DNA of 22,449 nt from assembly GCA_030040755.1 (NCBI GenBank), contig JASHTC010000221.1, forward strand, positions 1-22,449. The letters are read 5' to 3'. The notes beneath the pieces are model-generated. The model was not told the DNA's origin. It worked only from the letters and a program-made list of their open reading frames with translations, and searched no databases. Position 1 is the first letter of the stretch. Every line of letters begins with the position of its first letter. The stretch is from Thermoplasmata archaeon (GTDB lineage Archaea; Thermoplasmatota; Thermoplasmata; Lutacidiplasmatales; UBA184). Shown one piece after another: positions 1-7,861 of the stretch. The position numbers were made by a program, and so were the translations under genes.

Positions 1-654
1 CCCATCCGTCATGGACGAGCAGTCGCCGAGTCGGAGCGGGGGGGCGACGACGGGTAGGTGCAGGAGCTTCTCCCGGGAGAACTTCTTCTCGTAGAACTGG
101 GCGTTCGGGTTCGCGTTGGCGAACCGGTGGTTCTTCTCGCTGACGGCGGCCATCTGCGCCTCGGTGGTGCCGTACTCGAGCTGGTGGCGCTGGGCCACCA
201 TCGCGAAGAACGGAGGGGCCGTGGCCCCGTGCGGGCCGTCCCAGGGACGGTCCATAACGCACCCCATCGCGCTGTTCGCCTCGGCCATGGAGGGGAGGTT
301 CATCTTCTCGACCCCGACCGCGACCGCGACGTCCGAGAGGCCGGACGCGATCGCCGCATACGCCGAACGGATCGCCGACTGCCCCGACGCGCAGGCGAGC
401 TCGGTGCGCTGCAGGATGCGGCTCGGACGCAGTCCCATCTGCTCGGCCGCGAGCGGCGCGACATGGGACTGGAAGGCGAACCGCTCGGGCTCGGCCGCCC
501 CGACGAACAGCGAGTCGACCTCCTCGGCCCGCAGCTCGGGTACCGCCCGGAAGAGGGCGGCTCCGACCTCCTGGGCCAGCTCGGCCCACGTCGCCGCTCG
601 GACCCCGAACTGGGTCGTGACCCCCCCGACGACCGCGACGTTCCGGACGTTCAT
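1..654 (-). CDS. Archaeal thiolase (acetyl-CoA acetyltransferase family), 3' end cut by window edge
   Basis: This is the first 218 residues of a thiolase-fold enzyme, which condenses or cleaves acyl-CoA units. The active-site cysteine is C88 in ELACASG, and the visible part ends in the family segment APPLRLGDCSSMTDG just as it leaves the window. The ATG at 654 overlaps the stop of the upstream leuB-like gene by four bases (ATGA), so translation is probably coupled. Archaeal thiolases of this type commonly sit beside HMG-CoA synthase and a DUF35 zinc-ribbon protein and supply acetoacetyl-CoA for mevalonate and ether-lipid synthesis. Those partners would lie off the left edge, so this role is inferred. 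A role in fatty-acid or amino-acid breakdown is the alternative. Family assignment is firm; substrate is not. Confidence 0.88.
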   Translation of the reverse strand, partial: MNVRNVAVVGGVTTQFGVRAATWAELAQEVGAALFRAVPELRAEEVDSLFVGAAEPERFAFQSHVAPLAAEQMGLRPSRILQRTELACASGQSAIRSAYAAIASGLSDVAVAVGVEKMNLPSMAEANSAMGCVMDRPWDGPHGATAPPFFAMVAQRHQLEYGTTEAQMAAVSEKNHRFANANPNAQFYEKKFSREKLLHLPVVAPPLRLGDCSSMTDG

Positions 655-1784
655 CGGGCGACCCTCCGTACGGCCTCGGCGACCCGGTCGCCGGTCGCGG
701 TGGTCGTCGCCGTGCCCCCCTGGTCGTACGTTCCCGAGCCCCCGTGGGCGAGCACGTCCGCCAGCGCCCGGTCGAGGCGGTCCGCCTGGCCGAGGAGGTG
801 GGGGTCCGCGTGCGTCGACCCGAGCCAGCGGAGCAGCTGCTCGACCGCGAAGAACGTGGCGAACGGGTTGACCTGGTTCTTGCCGGCGTACTTCGGGGCG
901 GAGCCGTGCACCGGCTCGAACATCGCGTGGGAGGCCCCGATGTTGCCGCCCGCCGCGAACCCCATCCCGCCCTGGAGGACGGAGGCGAGGTCGGTGACGA
1001 TGTCGCCCATCATGTTGGTGGCGACCGCGACGTCGTAGTGCTCGGGGTTGCGCACGAGCCACTGGGTGAAGGCGTCCACGTAGGCGTTCTCCCGCTCGAC
1101 GTCGGGGTACTCCCGCCCGACCTCCTCGAAGACCTCGCGGAAGAACCGGCATCCCTCCAGCACGTTCGCCTTGTCGATGCAGGTGACGCGCCGGACCCCG
1201 TCCTCGGGAGCGCCGCGGGGCCGCTGGCGGGCCAGCTCGAAGGCGTAGCGGATGACCCGCTCCGCGCCCTTGCGGGTGATCACGCGGGTGTCGATGACGA
1301 CCTCGGTCGCTCCGGCGCGCTTGAGGCGTCCGCGGGCCGGCGTGTAGAGGCCCTCGGTGTTCTCGCGGACGATCACCAGGTCGACCTTCGACGGGGGCCA
1401 GACCTCGCGGTACTGCCCGCTGATCCGGTGCGTGACCCCGGGGTAGAGACGGCACGGACGCACGTTGGCGTACAGGTCGAGTCCCTCCCGAAGTCCCAGC
1501 ACGAGCGCCCGGCCCGCGATGTCCCCGTTCGGAAGGACCGCCCCGGGCCAGCCGACCGCCCCGAGGAGGATCGCGTCCGCCCGGTAGGCGGCGGCCTCGG
1601 CCTCCGGCTCCCATTCGCGGCCGGTCCGCAGGTAGTACTGCCCCCCGCCGGGATACTCGGTCGTGCGCCACGGGGCCGGGCCTCCTTCGGCGAGCGCGCC
1701 GAGGACCTTCAGTCCCTCGCGGACGACCTCGGGTCCGGTGCCGTCTCCCGGAAAGACCGCGACCTCGTAGCCCGCGTCCTTCAT
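651..1784 (-). CDS. leuB: 3-isopropylmalate dehydrogenase family (LeuB-like beta-decarboxylating dehydrogenase)
   Basis: A 377-residue NAD-dependent dehydrogenase that oxidises and decarboxylates a 2-hydroxy-3-carboxy acid, in the cytoplasm. It shows the family landmarks in order: GDGTGPEV (13-20), the LYANVRP segment (104-110), IVRENTEGLY (138-147), DKANVL (204-209), a metal-binding GDIVTD (260-265), EPVHGSAPKYAG (290-301), and a closing GTYDQGGTATT (351-361). The ATG at 1784 overlaps the leuD stop by four bases, and its own stop overlaps the thiolase start in the same way. The position after leuA, leuC and leuD genes supports isopropylmalate oxidation in leucine synthesis. Homoisocitrate or methylmalate dehydrogenases look alike, and the substrate loop (NGDIAGRALVLGLREG, 86-101) is not a textbook match to any of them, so the symbol is provisional. 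Confidence 0.85.
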   Translation of the reverse strand: MKDAGYEVAVFPGDGTGPEVVREGLKVLGALAEGGPAPWRTTEYPGGGQYYLRTGREWEPEAEAAAYRADAILLGAVGWPGAVLPNGDIAGRALVLGLREGLDLYANVRPCRLYPGVTHRISGQYREVWPPSKVDLVIVRENTEGLYTPARGRLKRAGATEVVIDTRVITRKGAERVIRYAFELARQRPRGAPEDGVRRVTCIDKANVLEGCRFFREVFEEVGREYPDVERENAYVDAFTQWLVRNPEHYDVAVATNMMGDIVTDLASVLQGGMGFAAGGNIGASHAMFEPVHGSAPKYAGKNQVNPFATFFAVEQLLRWLGSTHADPHLLGQADRLDRALADVLAHGGSGTYDQGGTATTTATGDRVAEAVRRVAR

Positions 1785-2308
1785 GGGACCGCCCCGGCGG
1801 CGGCCTTGCGGTGCTCGAGCTCCAATCGGACCTTCTCGACCAAGCCCCCCACCTCGAGGAGCTCGAGGAGGTGTTGGGGGAGGGGAGGGAAGCGGACGGC
1901 GGCGCCGCTCCGCAGGTTCGTCACCCGCCCCGCCCGCATCTCGATCCGGGCGGTGTCGCCTTTCTCGAACAGCGCGCGGACCCCCCGCGCCTCGATCGTG
2001 GGGATCCCGAGGTTGATGGCGTTGCGGTAGAAGATGCGGGCGAACGAATCCGCGACCACCGCGCCGACCCCGATCGCGCGCATCGCCTGGGGGGCGTGCT
2101 CGCGGCTCGAGCCGCAGCCGAAGTTCTCGCCGGCGACGATGAGGTCGCCCGGCCGGGCCCCGTCGGCGAACTCCGGGAGCGCGATCTCGAAGACGTGCTT
2201 CTTGAGCTCGTCCGGGTCGATGATCGTGAGGTACTTCCCGCCGATGATCCCGTCGGTGTCGACGTCGTCGCCGAGCACCCAGACGCGCCCCTCGATGACG
2301 TCCTTCAT
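1781..2308 (-). CDS. leuD: 3-isopropylmalate dehydratase / homoaconitase small subunit
   Basis: A 175-residue swivel-domain subunit of the aconitase superfamily. It pairs with the large subunit encoded just upstream to move a hydroxyl group on isopropylmalate or a related 2-hydroxy diacid. It shows DDVDTDGIIGGKYL near residues 14-27, the loop in which these isomerases discriminate substrates, followed by T-I here. It also has the signature GCGSSREHAP (64-73) with its substrate-binding arginine. Length is normal for the archaeal stand-alone small subunit. The ATG at 2308 lies six bases after the leuC stop, and the TGA overlaps the next ATG. The YLTI loop does not let me choose between isopropylmalate, homoaconitate and citramalate-type substrates. 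Confidence 0.9.
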   Translation of the reverse strand: MKDVIEGRVWVLGDDVDTDGIIGGKYLTIIDPDELKKHVFEIALPEFADGARPGDLIVAGENFGCGSSREHAPQAMRAIGVGAVVADSFARIFYRNAINLGIPTIEARGVRALFEKGDTARIEMRAGRVTNLRSGAAVRFPPLPQHLLELLEVGGLVEKVRLELEHRKAAAGAVP

Positions 2309-2314
2309 CGGGGA

Positions 2315-3598
2315 CTACATCATCTCCCGAGGGTCCGCGAGCTCGCCTCGGATCGCCGCGGCCACGGTCGCGGCCGGCGAGAGCAGGTAGATCCGGGCCT
2401 GCTTGGCGCCCATGCGGCCCGGGAAGTTCCGGTTGGAGGACGACGCGCACACCTCCTCGGGAGCGAGGATCCCCATGTTGCCCCCGAAGCAGGCGGAGCA
2501 GCTCGAGTTCGTGAAGACCGCTCCGGCCTCCGTGAAGGTCTGGATGATCCCCTCGTCCAGGCACTGCTGGTAGATCTTGGTCGATGCGGGCGAGACGATG
2601 AACCGGACGCCGGGCGCGACCCTCTGGCCCTTCATCAGGGCCGCCCCCTCGCGAAGGTCCTCGATCCGCGCGTTCGTGCAGGAGCCGAGGAAGACCTGGT
2701 CGACCTTGACGTGTTCCCGGACGACGTCGGGGAGCGGGCGGACGTTGTCGGGCGAGTAGGGGCAGGCGACCATGGGCGGCATCCCGTCGACATCGATGTC
2801 GACCCGGCGCTCGTAGGCCGCGTCCGCGTCCGGCTGGACCGGATGCATCGGATGCTTGGCGATGGGCGCCAGGTAGTCGTAGGTCGTCTGGTCGGGCGCG
2901 ACCATCCCGGCCTTGGCCCCCATCTCGGTCGTCATGTTGCAGATCGTGAACCGCTCGGGCATGGACAGCCCCGCGATGGTGGGGCCGGAGAACTCGACGG
3001 CCTTGTACGTCGCGCCCGTCGTCTTGACCTCGCCGAGGATGCGGAGGACCAGGTCCTTGGCCGTCACCCCCTTGCCGAACCGCCCGCGCACCCGCACCTG
3101 GAGCGTGGGGGGGACCTTGAGCCACAGCTGTCCGAGCGCGAGGACCGCGGCCATCTCGGTCGGCCCGACGCCGGCGGCGAACGCGCCCATCGCGCCGAGC
3201 ATGTTGGTGTGGGAGTCCGTCCCGACCGCCAGGTCGCCCGGCACGACCCAGCCGTTCTCGGCGAGGATCTGGTGGCAGATCCCATGGTTTCCGACGTCGT
3301 AGAAGTGCGGCAGGTGGGTCTCGGCCGCGAACTTGCGCAGGATCCGGTGGAGGACCGCCGCCCCTTCGGTCGACGCCGGCACCCAGTGGTCGATGGCGAT
3401 CACGACCCGGTCGGGGTCCCACACCCTCTCCGCCCCCATCTGGTGGAACGGAGCCACGGTCTGGGCGCCCTGCTCGTGCATCATCGCGAGGTCGACCTTC
3501 CCCTCCACGATCTGCCCGGGGACGACGTGGTCGAGCCCGCCGGCCCGCGCCAGGAGCTTCTCCGCGAGGGTCGCCCCGTGCCCGTTCGACCCCGTCAC
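2315..3598 (-). CDS. leuC: 3-isopropylmalate dehydratase / homoaconitase large subunit
   Basis: A 427-residue aconitase-superfamily large subunit that holds a [4Fe-4S] cluster. The cluster ligands are visible as C307 in GSCTNA and the C367/C370 pair in SSCSACFGG. Other family signatures are AIDHWVP (68-74), GTDSHTNMLGAMG (126-138) and SSNRNFPGRMG (387-397). The start is a GTG at 3598 that overlaps the TGA of the synthase gene (GTGA); no ATG lies between it and the conserved LAEKLLARA segment. It is the methanogen/archaeal stand-alone type, partnered by the small subunit six bases downstream. The reaction is dehydration and rehydration of isopropylmalate or a homologue. The family is certain; exact substrate follows the same uncertainty as its neighbours. 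Confidence 0.9.
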   Translation of the reverse strand: MTGSNGHGATLAEKLLARAGGLDHVVPGQIVEGKVDLAMMHEQGAQTVAPFHQMGAERVWDPDRVVIAIDHWVPASTEGAAVLHRILRKFAAETHLPHFYDVGNHGICHQILAENGWVVPGDLAVGTDSHTNMLGAMGAFAAGVGPTEMAAVLALGQLWLKVPPTLQVRVRGRFGKGVTAKDLVLRILGEVKTTGATYKAVEFSGPTIAGLSMPERFTICNMTTEMGAKAGMVAPDQTTYDYLAPIAKHPMHPVQPDADAAYERRVDIDVDGMPPMVACPYSPDNVRPLPDVVREHVKVDQVFLGSCTNARIEDLREGAALMKGQRVAPGVRFIVSPASTKIYQQCLDEGIIQTFTEAGAVFTNSSCSACFGGNMGILAPEEVCASSSNRNFPGRMGAKQARIYLLSPAATVAAAIRGELADPREMM

Positions 3599-4842
3599 GT
3601 CCTCACCGGCTTGATCCCGACCGCGTCCACGAGGACCCAGAAGTCCTCGTCCGATAGCCCCGGGCGCTCGAACAGGCGCCGGTAGGCGTCGAGGAACGAG
3701 CGCAACTCTTCCTTCGACCGTCCCTCGGTCTCCGTCTTGACTCGGTTGAGCAACTCGACCAGGACCGGGTCGGGGGCGCTGATCCCCCGTTCCTTCAGCT
3801 TCTCCACGAGCGCCGCCTTCCCCGTGTGCTTTCCGAGGATCATCTGGCGCTGCCGGCCCACGCGGTGGGGTTGGAGGGGCTCGTAGGTCAGCGTGTGCGC
3901 GAGGATGCCGTGGGTGTGGATCCCCGCCTCGTGCGAGAAGGCGTTGTACCCGACCAGGGCCTTGTGTACCGCGATCGGGACCCCCGAGAGCTCTTCGACC
4001 AGACGGGAGAGCTCGTACAGCCGCTCGGTCTGGATCCCGGTCCGTACCCCGTAGAGCGACTCGAGGGAGAGCACGACCTCCTCGAGCGAGGCGTTTCCCG
4101 CCCGCTCGCCGAGACCGTTGACGCAGACATGGGGGGCGCGCGCCCCGCACTCCATCGCCGTGAGCGTGTTCGCCGTCGCCAGACCGAAGTCGTTGTGGCA
4201 GTGGACCGAGAGGTCCTTCGGGCGGACGCGCCGCTGGAACTCCTTGAGGTACCAGCGGAACGTCAGGGGCGTCATGATGCCGACCGTGTCCGAGACGACC
4301 ACCCGGTCGGCCCCTTCCTCCTGGGCGGCGCGGTAGAGCCTCCCGACGAAGTCGAACGGGGCCCGGACGGTGTCCTCGGTGACGAAGGCGACGTGGAGGC
4401 CGGCGGCTTTCGCCTGGCGGACCGTGCTCCGGCTGGCCGCGAGCACCTCCTCTTGGGTCATCCGGAGCTTGTAGCGCAAGTGGACGTTGCTGGCGGCCAC
4501 GAAGATCGCGATGTGGGTCGCGCCGCTCCGGATCACCGCATCCACGTCCTGGGGCACCGTCCGCGCGGCGGCGAGAACCTTTGCTTTCAGGCCCGCGTGC
4601 GCGATGAGGTGGACCGCCCGGGCCTCCTTCTCCGAGACGACCGGGATGCCGGCGTTGAGGAGGGGCACCCCGACCTCGGACAGGAGCTCGGCAATCCGCA
4701 GCTTCTCCTCCGGGGAGAAGTGGACTCCGGGGGTCTGCTCGCCGTCCCGCAGGGTCTCGTCCCACAGCACGATGCTGTCGGGGAAGCTTCGCCGAGAGAC
4801 CGTCGCCGAGTGGTAGTCCTCGACGAGGGCGGACTCCGCCAT
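3595..4842 (-). CDS. leuA: 2-isopropylmalate synthase / homocitrate synthase family, lacking regulatory domain
   Basis: An HMGL-like TIM-barrel acyltransferase of about 415 residues that condenses acetyl-CoA with a 2-oxoacid. It shows DETLRDGEQTPG (28-39), metal-binding HCHND (214-218), NGLGERAGN (242-250) and FSHEAGIHTHGI (302-313). The protein ends about 95 residues after that motif, with no room for the LeuA allosteric dimer domain. It therefore resembles the short NifV/AksA/homocitrate-synthase class as much as true LeuA, and feedback control by leucine is not expected. I chose the ATG at 4842: a TATA-like AGGTTAAT at 4867-4874 sits 28 bases away, and a GGGGTGG stretch lies just upstream. 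An in-frame GTG at 4854 would add four residues. It heads the leuCDB block. Specificity is unproven, so the symbol is provisional. Confidence 0.82.
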   Translation of the reverse strand: MAESALVEDYHSATVSRRSFPDSIVLWDETLRDGEQTPGVHFSPEEKLRIAELLSEVGVPLLNAGIPVVSEKEARAVHLIAHAGLKAKVLAAARTVPQDVDAVIRSGATHIAIFVAASNVHLRYKLRMTQEEVLAASRSTVRQAKAAGLHVAFVTEDTVRAPFDFVGRLYRAAQEEGADRVVVSDTVGIMTPLTFRWYLKEFQRRVRPKDLSVHCHNDFGLATANTLTAMECGARAPHVCVNGLGERAGNASLEEVVLSLESLYGVRTGIQTERLYELSRLVEELSGVPIAVHKALVGYNAFSHEAGIHTHGILAHTLTYEPLQPHRVGRQRQMILGKHTGKAALVEKLKERGISAPDPVLVELLNRVKTETEGRSKEELRSFLDAYRRLFERPGLSDEDFWVLVDAVGIKPVRT

Positions 4843-4866
4843 CGAGGCTTCCACCCCGCGGGCCCC

Positions 4867-4874
4867 ATTAACCT
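4867..4874 (-). promoter_or_regulatory. Weak TATA-like element before the leu-type block
   Basis: The minus strand reads AGGTTAAT here, preceded by purine-rich AAA, about 28 bases before the ATG at 4842. This is the distance expected for a leaderless archaeal transcript. It overlaps the TAA of the upstream methyltransferase gene, so it could give the leu-type genes their own promoter inside a longer transcript. The match is weak and rests on spacing. Confidence 0.3.
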
Positions 4875-5464
4875 TTGTCGAGGGCCGGGCCTCCGGCGGT
4901 TCCCGGTGGGGCGCCGGGGGGAGACGGAGCGAGCGCGTCGGGCCACCGGTAGAAGTAAACGTCCGTCTCCTCGTCGTACACCGCCGGGGTCCACCCCTTG
5001 ATCTTGTGACAGTGGCTCACGACCCGCGCCCCGGGACGCAGCTCGGCCTCCAGCTTGGGCCGCAGGCGGACCATCGCCCCGGGCCAGAGGAACGCCGTCA
5101 CGACGGTCGCCGGTCGAAAGTCGAGGTGGAAGAGGTTCCCCCATCGAAGCTCCACGCGGTCCCCGAATGGTCCGAGGCGGCGTCGGACGGACAGGATCAG
5201 GAACCGGAGGGGCTCGACCTCCACCCCGAGTACCCGGGCCCGGTAGACCCGCGCCGCTCGGAACACGATGGCCCCCGTGCCCGCCCCGAGGTCGTAGACG
5301 AGGTCGTCGGGGCCGACCTCCGCCAGCCGGAGCATCGTCCGCACGGACCGCCGGGGCGTCGGCTGGTAGCCGGCCCCGAAGACGAACGACGCGAACACGA
5401 AGTAGGCGAGGACGGCGATCCCCGCGAGCAGCAGCAGGTACCAGAGCGGGGGGGCGAGCAGCAT
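4868..5464 (-). CDS. Membrane-anchored FAM173-like SAM-dependent methyltransferase
   Basis: A 198-residue class I methyltransferase with one N-terminal membrane helix (residues 4-30) and the SAM-binding loop DLGAGTG (58-64), followed by an acidic residue at E82 (VEVEP). A helix anchor, then a substrate-loop QPTPRRSV, then a late RPKLEAELRPGARVVSHCH segment, is the pattern of the FAM173/ATPSCKMT family of protein-lysine methyltransferases; that match is from memory of the family. The active site would face the cytoplasm. The ATG at 5464 follows the meaB stop by five bases and has a GGTAGGTG ribosome site; a start at 5518 would overlap meaB and lacks support. The last 20 residues are a low-complexity Pro/Gly tail. 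Targets are unknown; membrane or cofactor-enzyme subunits are possible. Confidence 0.7.
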   Translation of the reverse strand: MLLAPPLWYLLLLAGIAVLAYFVFASFVFGAGYQPTPRRSVRTMLRLAEVGPDDLVYDLGAGTGAIVFRAARVYRARVLGVEVEPLRFLILSVRRRLGPFGDRVELRWGNLFHLDFRPATVVTAFLWPGAMVRLRPKLEAELRPGARVVSHCHKIKGWTPAVYDEETDVYFYRWPDALAPSPPGAPPGTAGGPALDKG

Positions 5465-5469
5465 CGCAC

Positions 5470-6435
5470 CTACCGACCGCCGTACCAGTCCCGGTAGAGG
5501 CGTTCGGCCGCGCTCCACGGGTCGACCTTCCGCCCGACCACCCGGTCGAGCAGCTCGCGCAGCTCGGCGTCCCGCTCCAGCCGCTCGGTGACCTCATGGC
5601 CCACTCGGTCCCGAAGGCGACCGGCGATCTCCGCGGCGAGCCGCCGGCGCTCGCCCGCGACGCGGGCGCCGGAGTCGTCGAGGAACCGTTCGTGCGCGGT
5701 GATCGCTTCCCACAGCTCCGCGATCCCGGTCGGGGTCGTGGTCGAGGTGCGGACGACCCGGGAGCTCCAACCGTCCCGGGTCTTCCCCATCGCCGCGAGC
5801 TCGGTGAGGTCGCGGGCCGCCACGTCCGCGCCCGGCAGGTCGGCCTTGTTGACGTCAAAGACGTCGGCGATCTCGAAGAGGCCGGCCTTCAGGGTCTGGA
5901 CCTCGTCGCCGAGGTGCGGGACCAGTACGACCACGCTCGTCGTGGCGATCTCCCGGATCGCCACGTCGGCCTGACCCGAGCCGACGGTCTCCACGAAAAC
6001 CACGTCGAATCCGGCCGCCTCCAAGAGGCGGGCGACCTCCCGGGTCGCGGCAGCGACGCCCCCCGCCTCGCCGCGGCTCGCCATCGAGCGGAAGAAGACG
6101 CCGTCGTCGTCGGCGCGCCGCTCGAGGCGGATCCGGTCCCCGAGGACCGAGCCCCCGGAGAACGGGCTCGACGGGTCGACCGCGATCGCCCCGACCGTCC
6201 GGCCCTGTCCGCGGAGGAGGCCGACCAGGGCGCTCAGCAGGCTCGACTTACCTACCCCGAGCGGCCCGGTGAGGCCGACCATCGGGATATGGCCGGTCCC
6301 GGGGTAGAGCGCGCGAACCACCGGCGCGGCCGCCGGGTCACCGTTCTCGACCGCGGTGATCGCGCGGGCGAGGGCGCGGCGGTCCCCGCGGCGGATCGCC
6401 CGGGCCACGGGCGGAGGTCCGGCCGATCCGCTCAT
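5470..6435 (-). CDS. meaB: MeaB/ArgK-type G-protein chaperone of a B12-dependent mutase
   Basis: A 321-residue P-loop GTPase that loads and protects adenosylcobalamin-dependent acyl-CoA mutases such as methylmalonyl-CoA mutase. It has Walker A GPLGVGKS (57-64), VDPSSPFSGGSVLGDRIR (86-103), ETVGSGQADV (149-158) and the guanine-specificity NKAD (196-199), with a helical C-terminal dimerisation arm ending in DWYGGR. The P-loop carries Leu59 where the family usually has Pro (GPPGxGKS). Its ATG overlaps the stop of the B12-binding subunit gene by four bases, the standard partner arrangement. Old annotations call this family LAO/AO transport ATPase. The catalytic mutase large subunit is not in the window. 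Confidence 0.92.
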   Translation of the reverse strand: MSGSAGPPPVARAIRRGDRRALARAITAVENGDPAAAPVVRALYPGTGHIPMVGLTGPLGVGKSSLLSALVGLLRGQGRTVGAIAVDPSSPFSGGSVLGDRIRLERRADDDGVFFRSMASRGEAGGVAAATREVARLLEAAGFDVVFVETVGSGQADVAIREIATTSVVVLVPHLGDEVQTLKAGLFEIADVFDVNKADLPGADVAARDLTELAAMGKTRDGWSSRVVRTSTTTPTGIAELWEAITAHERFLDDSGARVAGERRRLAAEIAGRLRDRVGHEVTERLERDAELRELLDRVVGRKVDPWSAAERLYRDWYGGR

Positions 6436-6848
6436 GCCGCGCCGCGTGCCAACCGCCGAGCGGTCGAGACGATCTCCTCGAGCGAGGTCCCGGGACCGAA
6501 GATCGCCCGGACTCCGGCTTTCTTGAGCCGACGGGCATCCTCGTCCGGGATGATCCCGCCGGCGAAGACCGGAATCCGTCCCGCCTTCTGCTCCTTCAAG
6601 AGCGCCAGGATCCGGGGGAAGAGGGCCATGTGGGCCCCGGACAGGATCGAGAGTCCGATCAGGTCGACGTCCTCCTCGAGCGCCGCGCGTACGACGTCCT
6701 CCGGGGTCTGCCGAAGGCCGGCGTAGATGACCTCCATGCCGGCGTCGCGGAGCGCGCGGGCGACGACCTTCGCCCCCCGGTCGTGGCCGTCCAGTCCGGG
6801 TTTGGCGATCAGGACCCGGATGGGAGCGGACTTCGAGCGCTTGGCCAT
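6432..6848 (-). CDS. Free-standing cobalamin-binding subunit of methylmalonyl-CoA-type mutase
   Basis: A 138-residue Rossmann-like B12-binding domain protein. DGHDRG (20-25) contains the lower-axial histidine H22, followed by LSILSGAHM (93-101) and FAGGIIP (113-119), which line the nucleotide tail pocket. Archaeal and some bacterial methylmalonyl-CoA mutases are split into a catalytic TIM-barrel subunit and this small subunit. Its length is normal for that form. The ATG at 6848 is preceded by a strong purine tract (GAGGGAGGGGGG) 5-16 bases upstream. The overlapping meaB gene confirms the assignment. Substrate could be methylmalonyl-CoA, ethylmalonyl-CoA or isobutyryl-CoA; the large subunit, encoded elsewhere, would decide. 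Confidence 0.88.
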   Translation of the reverse strand: MAKRSKSAPIRVLIAKPGLDGHDRGAKVVARALRDAGMEVIYAGLRQTPEDVVRAALEEDVDLIGLSILSGAHMALFPRILALLKEQKAGRIPVFAGGIIPDEDARRLKKAGVRAIFGPGTSLEEIVSTARRLARGAA

Positions 6849-6880
6849 CCGTGCCCCCCCTCCCTCTCGACCGACCTCGC

Positions 6881-6895
6881 GGAAAAAAGCTTTCC
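6881..6895 (-). promoter_or_regulatory. A/T-rich tract: promoter of the mutase operon and/or U-run terminator
   Basis: In the very G+C-rich background the minus strand carries AAAGCTTTTTTCC. It sits about 40 bases before the ATG at 6848, leaving room for a short leader with the strong ribosome site, so it can serve as the TATA region. It also lies 19-33 bases after the stop of the prepilin peptidase gene on the same strand, and its six-T run could end that transcript. Both uses are compatible. Confidence 0.4.
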
Positions 6896-6913
6896 CGCAG
6901 GAGAGCCGCCCGC

Positions 6914-7807
6914 CTAGACCAGCACCAGCAGGTCGAGGATGAGGTTGCCGAAGGCGACGGCGAGGACCGCGCCCGCGAACAGGAAGACGACGAACGGGAG
7001 CTGCGGGCCTACCCGGACCCGCCCGACCCCGCGCGCGGTGAGCTCGGAGGCCACCCGCTCTCGCCACCGCCGGTCCTCCTCGGAGGTCTCGATCGTCTCT
7101 TCCTCGGCGCGGTCGACCGGGTAGCTCGGGTCCCGGACCCACACCCACCGCCGCGGCAGCTCCCCGACGGGGATCGTGTACGTCGTGAACCCGTCCCGGA
7201 AGCGGAACTCCCGCCGGCTGGCGTTCAGTACGGCGAGGGCGACCGGGACCGTGACCGAGAGCAATGCGGCGTCCAGCAGCAGGTCGACCGGGAACGGGAG
7301 TACCGAGGTGACGGGCTGGACCGCCGCCGGGACCGGGAGGAGGGGGGCGGCGAAGACCGGGACCATCAGTCCGGCGACCATGACGGCCTTGGCGTCCGCG
7401 CCCCCGTAGAGTACCCCCGCCTCGAAGAGCCCGCGGGCGAACAGGACGCTGACGACGACCGCGACCACGGGCACCGGGACCGTCGAGGGTCCGAGGCCGA
7501 GTCGCACGACCGCGAGCCCGACGACCGCCAGGACCACCGCGTACACCCCGAGCTCCACCCAGTCCGCGGCCCCGCTCCCCTCGAAGGCCGAGTCCCACGG
7601 GAGGAGGTGCTCCAGCACGAATCCCGCGGTCAGCACCCACAGGAGGAGGGGGACCCAACCCCCGGGCGCGAGCGCGAGGCCCCCGAGCACCGTGCCGGCG
7701 AGGGCCATGACGACCCAGAGCGCGTCAGGCACCTCGCGCACGCGGACGTCCTGGAAGGCCGCGACCCCGAGTCCGACGAGCAGGAGTCCAGCGCTGACCC
7801 CCCACAA
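6914..7807 (-). CDS. Archaeal type IV prepilin/preflagellin peptidase (A24 family)
   Basis: A 297-residue membrane aspartic protease that trims class III signal peptides from pilins or archaellins on the cytoplasmic side. The two catalytic aspartates are visible: D20 in AAFQDVRVREVPD and D138 in GGADAKA, the archaeal form of the GxGD motif. About six hydrophobic helices surround them. A soluble charged loop (residues about 200-260) precedes a final helix at 275-297, matching the archaeal A24 C-terminal domain layout. The start is the TTG at 7807. The reading frame is open only back to a stop at 7862-7864, with no ATG or GTG in between, and D20 forbids a later start. Substrate pilins are not seen nearby unless the divergent secreted protein is related. 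Confidence 0.82.
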   Translation of the reverse strand: MWGVSAGLLLVGLGVAAFQDVRVREVPDALWVVMALAGTVLGGLALAPGGWVPLLLWVLTAGFVLEHLLPWDSAFEGSGAADWVELGVYAVVLAVVGLAVVRLGLGPSTVPVPVVAVVVSVLFARGLFEAGVLYGGADAKAVMVAGLMVPVFAAPLLPVPAAVQPVTSVLPFPVDLLLDAALLSVTVPVALAVLNASRREFRFRDGFTTYTIPVGELPRRWVWVRDPSYPVDRAEEETIETSEEDRRWRERVASELTARGVGRVRVGPQLPFVVFLFAGAVLAVAFGNLILDLLVLV

Positions 7808-7861
7808 CGTGCCGTCCGGAAACGTGCTGGCACCCCCCCGACGTGGCTCCCGACACGGGCC

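Noticed and set aside
1785..3422. A 923-codon minus-strand frame that seems to fuse another product to LeuB
   Set aside because: Only the part from 1784 onward encodes LeuB. The upstream part is the wrong frame of leuC and leuD, which are intact in their own frames, so there is no fusion.
1811..3685. A 624-codon open frame on the plus strand opposite leuC and leuD
   Set aside because: It is antisense to certain genes, is rich in Arg, Asp, Val and Pro as expected from reversed G+C-rich codons, and shows no domain motif.
5167..6726. A 519-codon plus-strand open frame opposite meaB and its neighbours
   Set aside because: It is antisense to meaB, the methyltransferase and the B12 subunit; its composition is that of a shadow frame.
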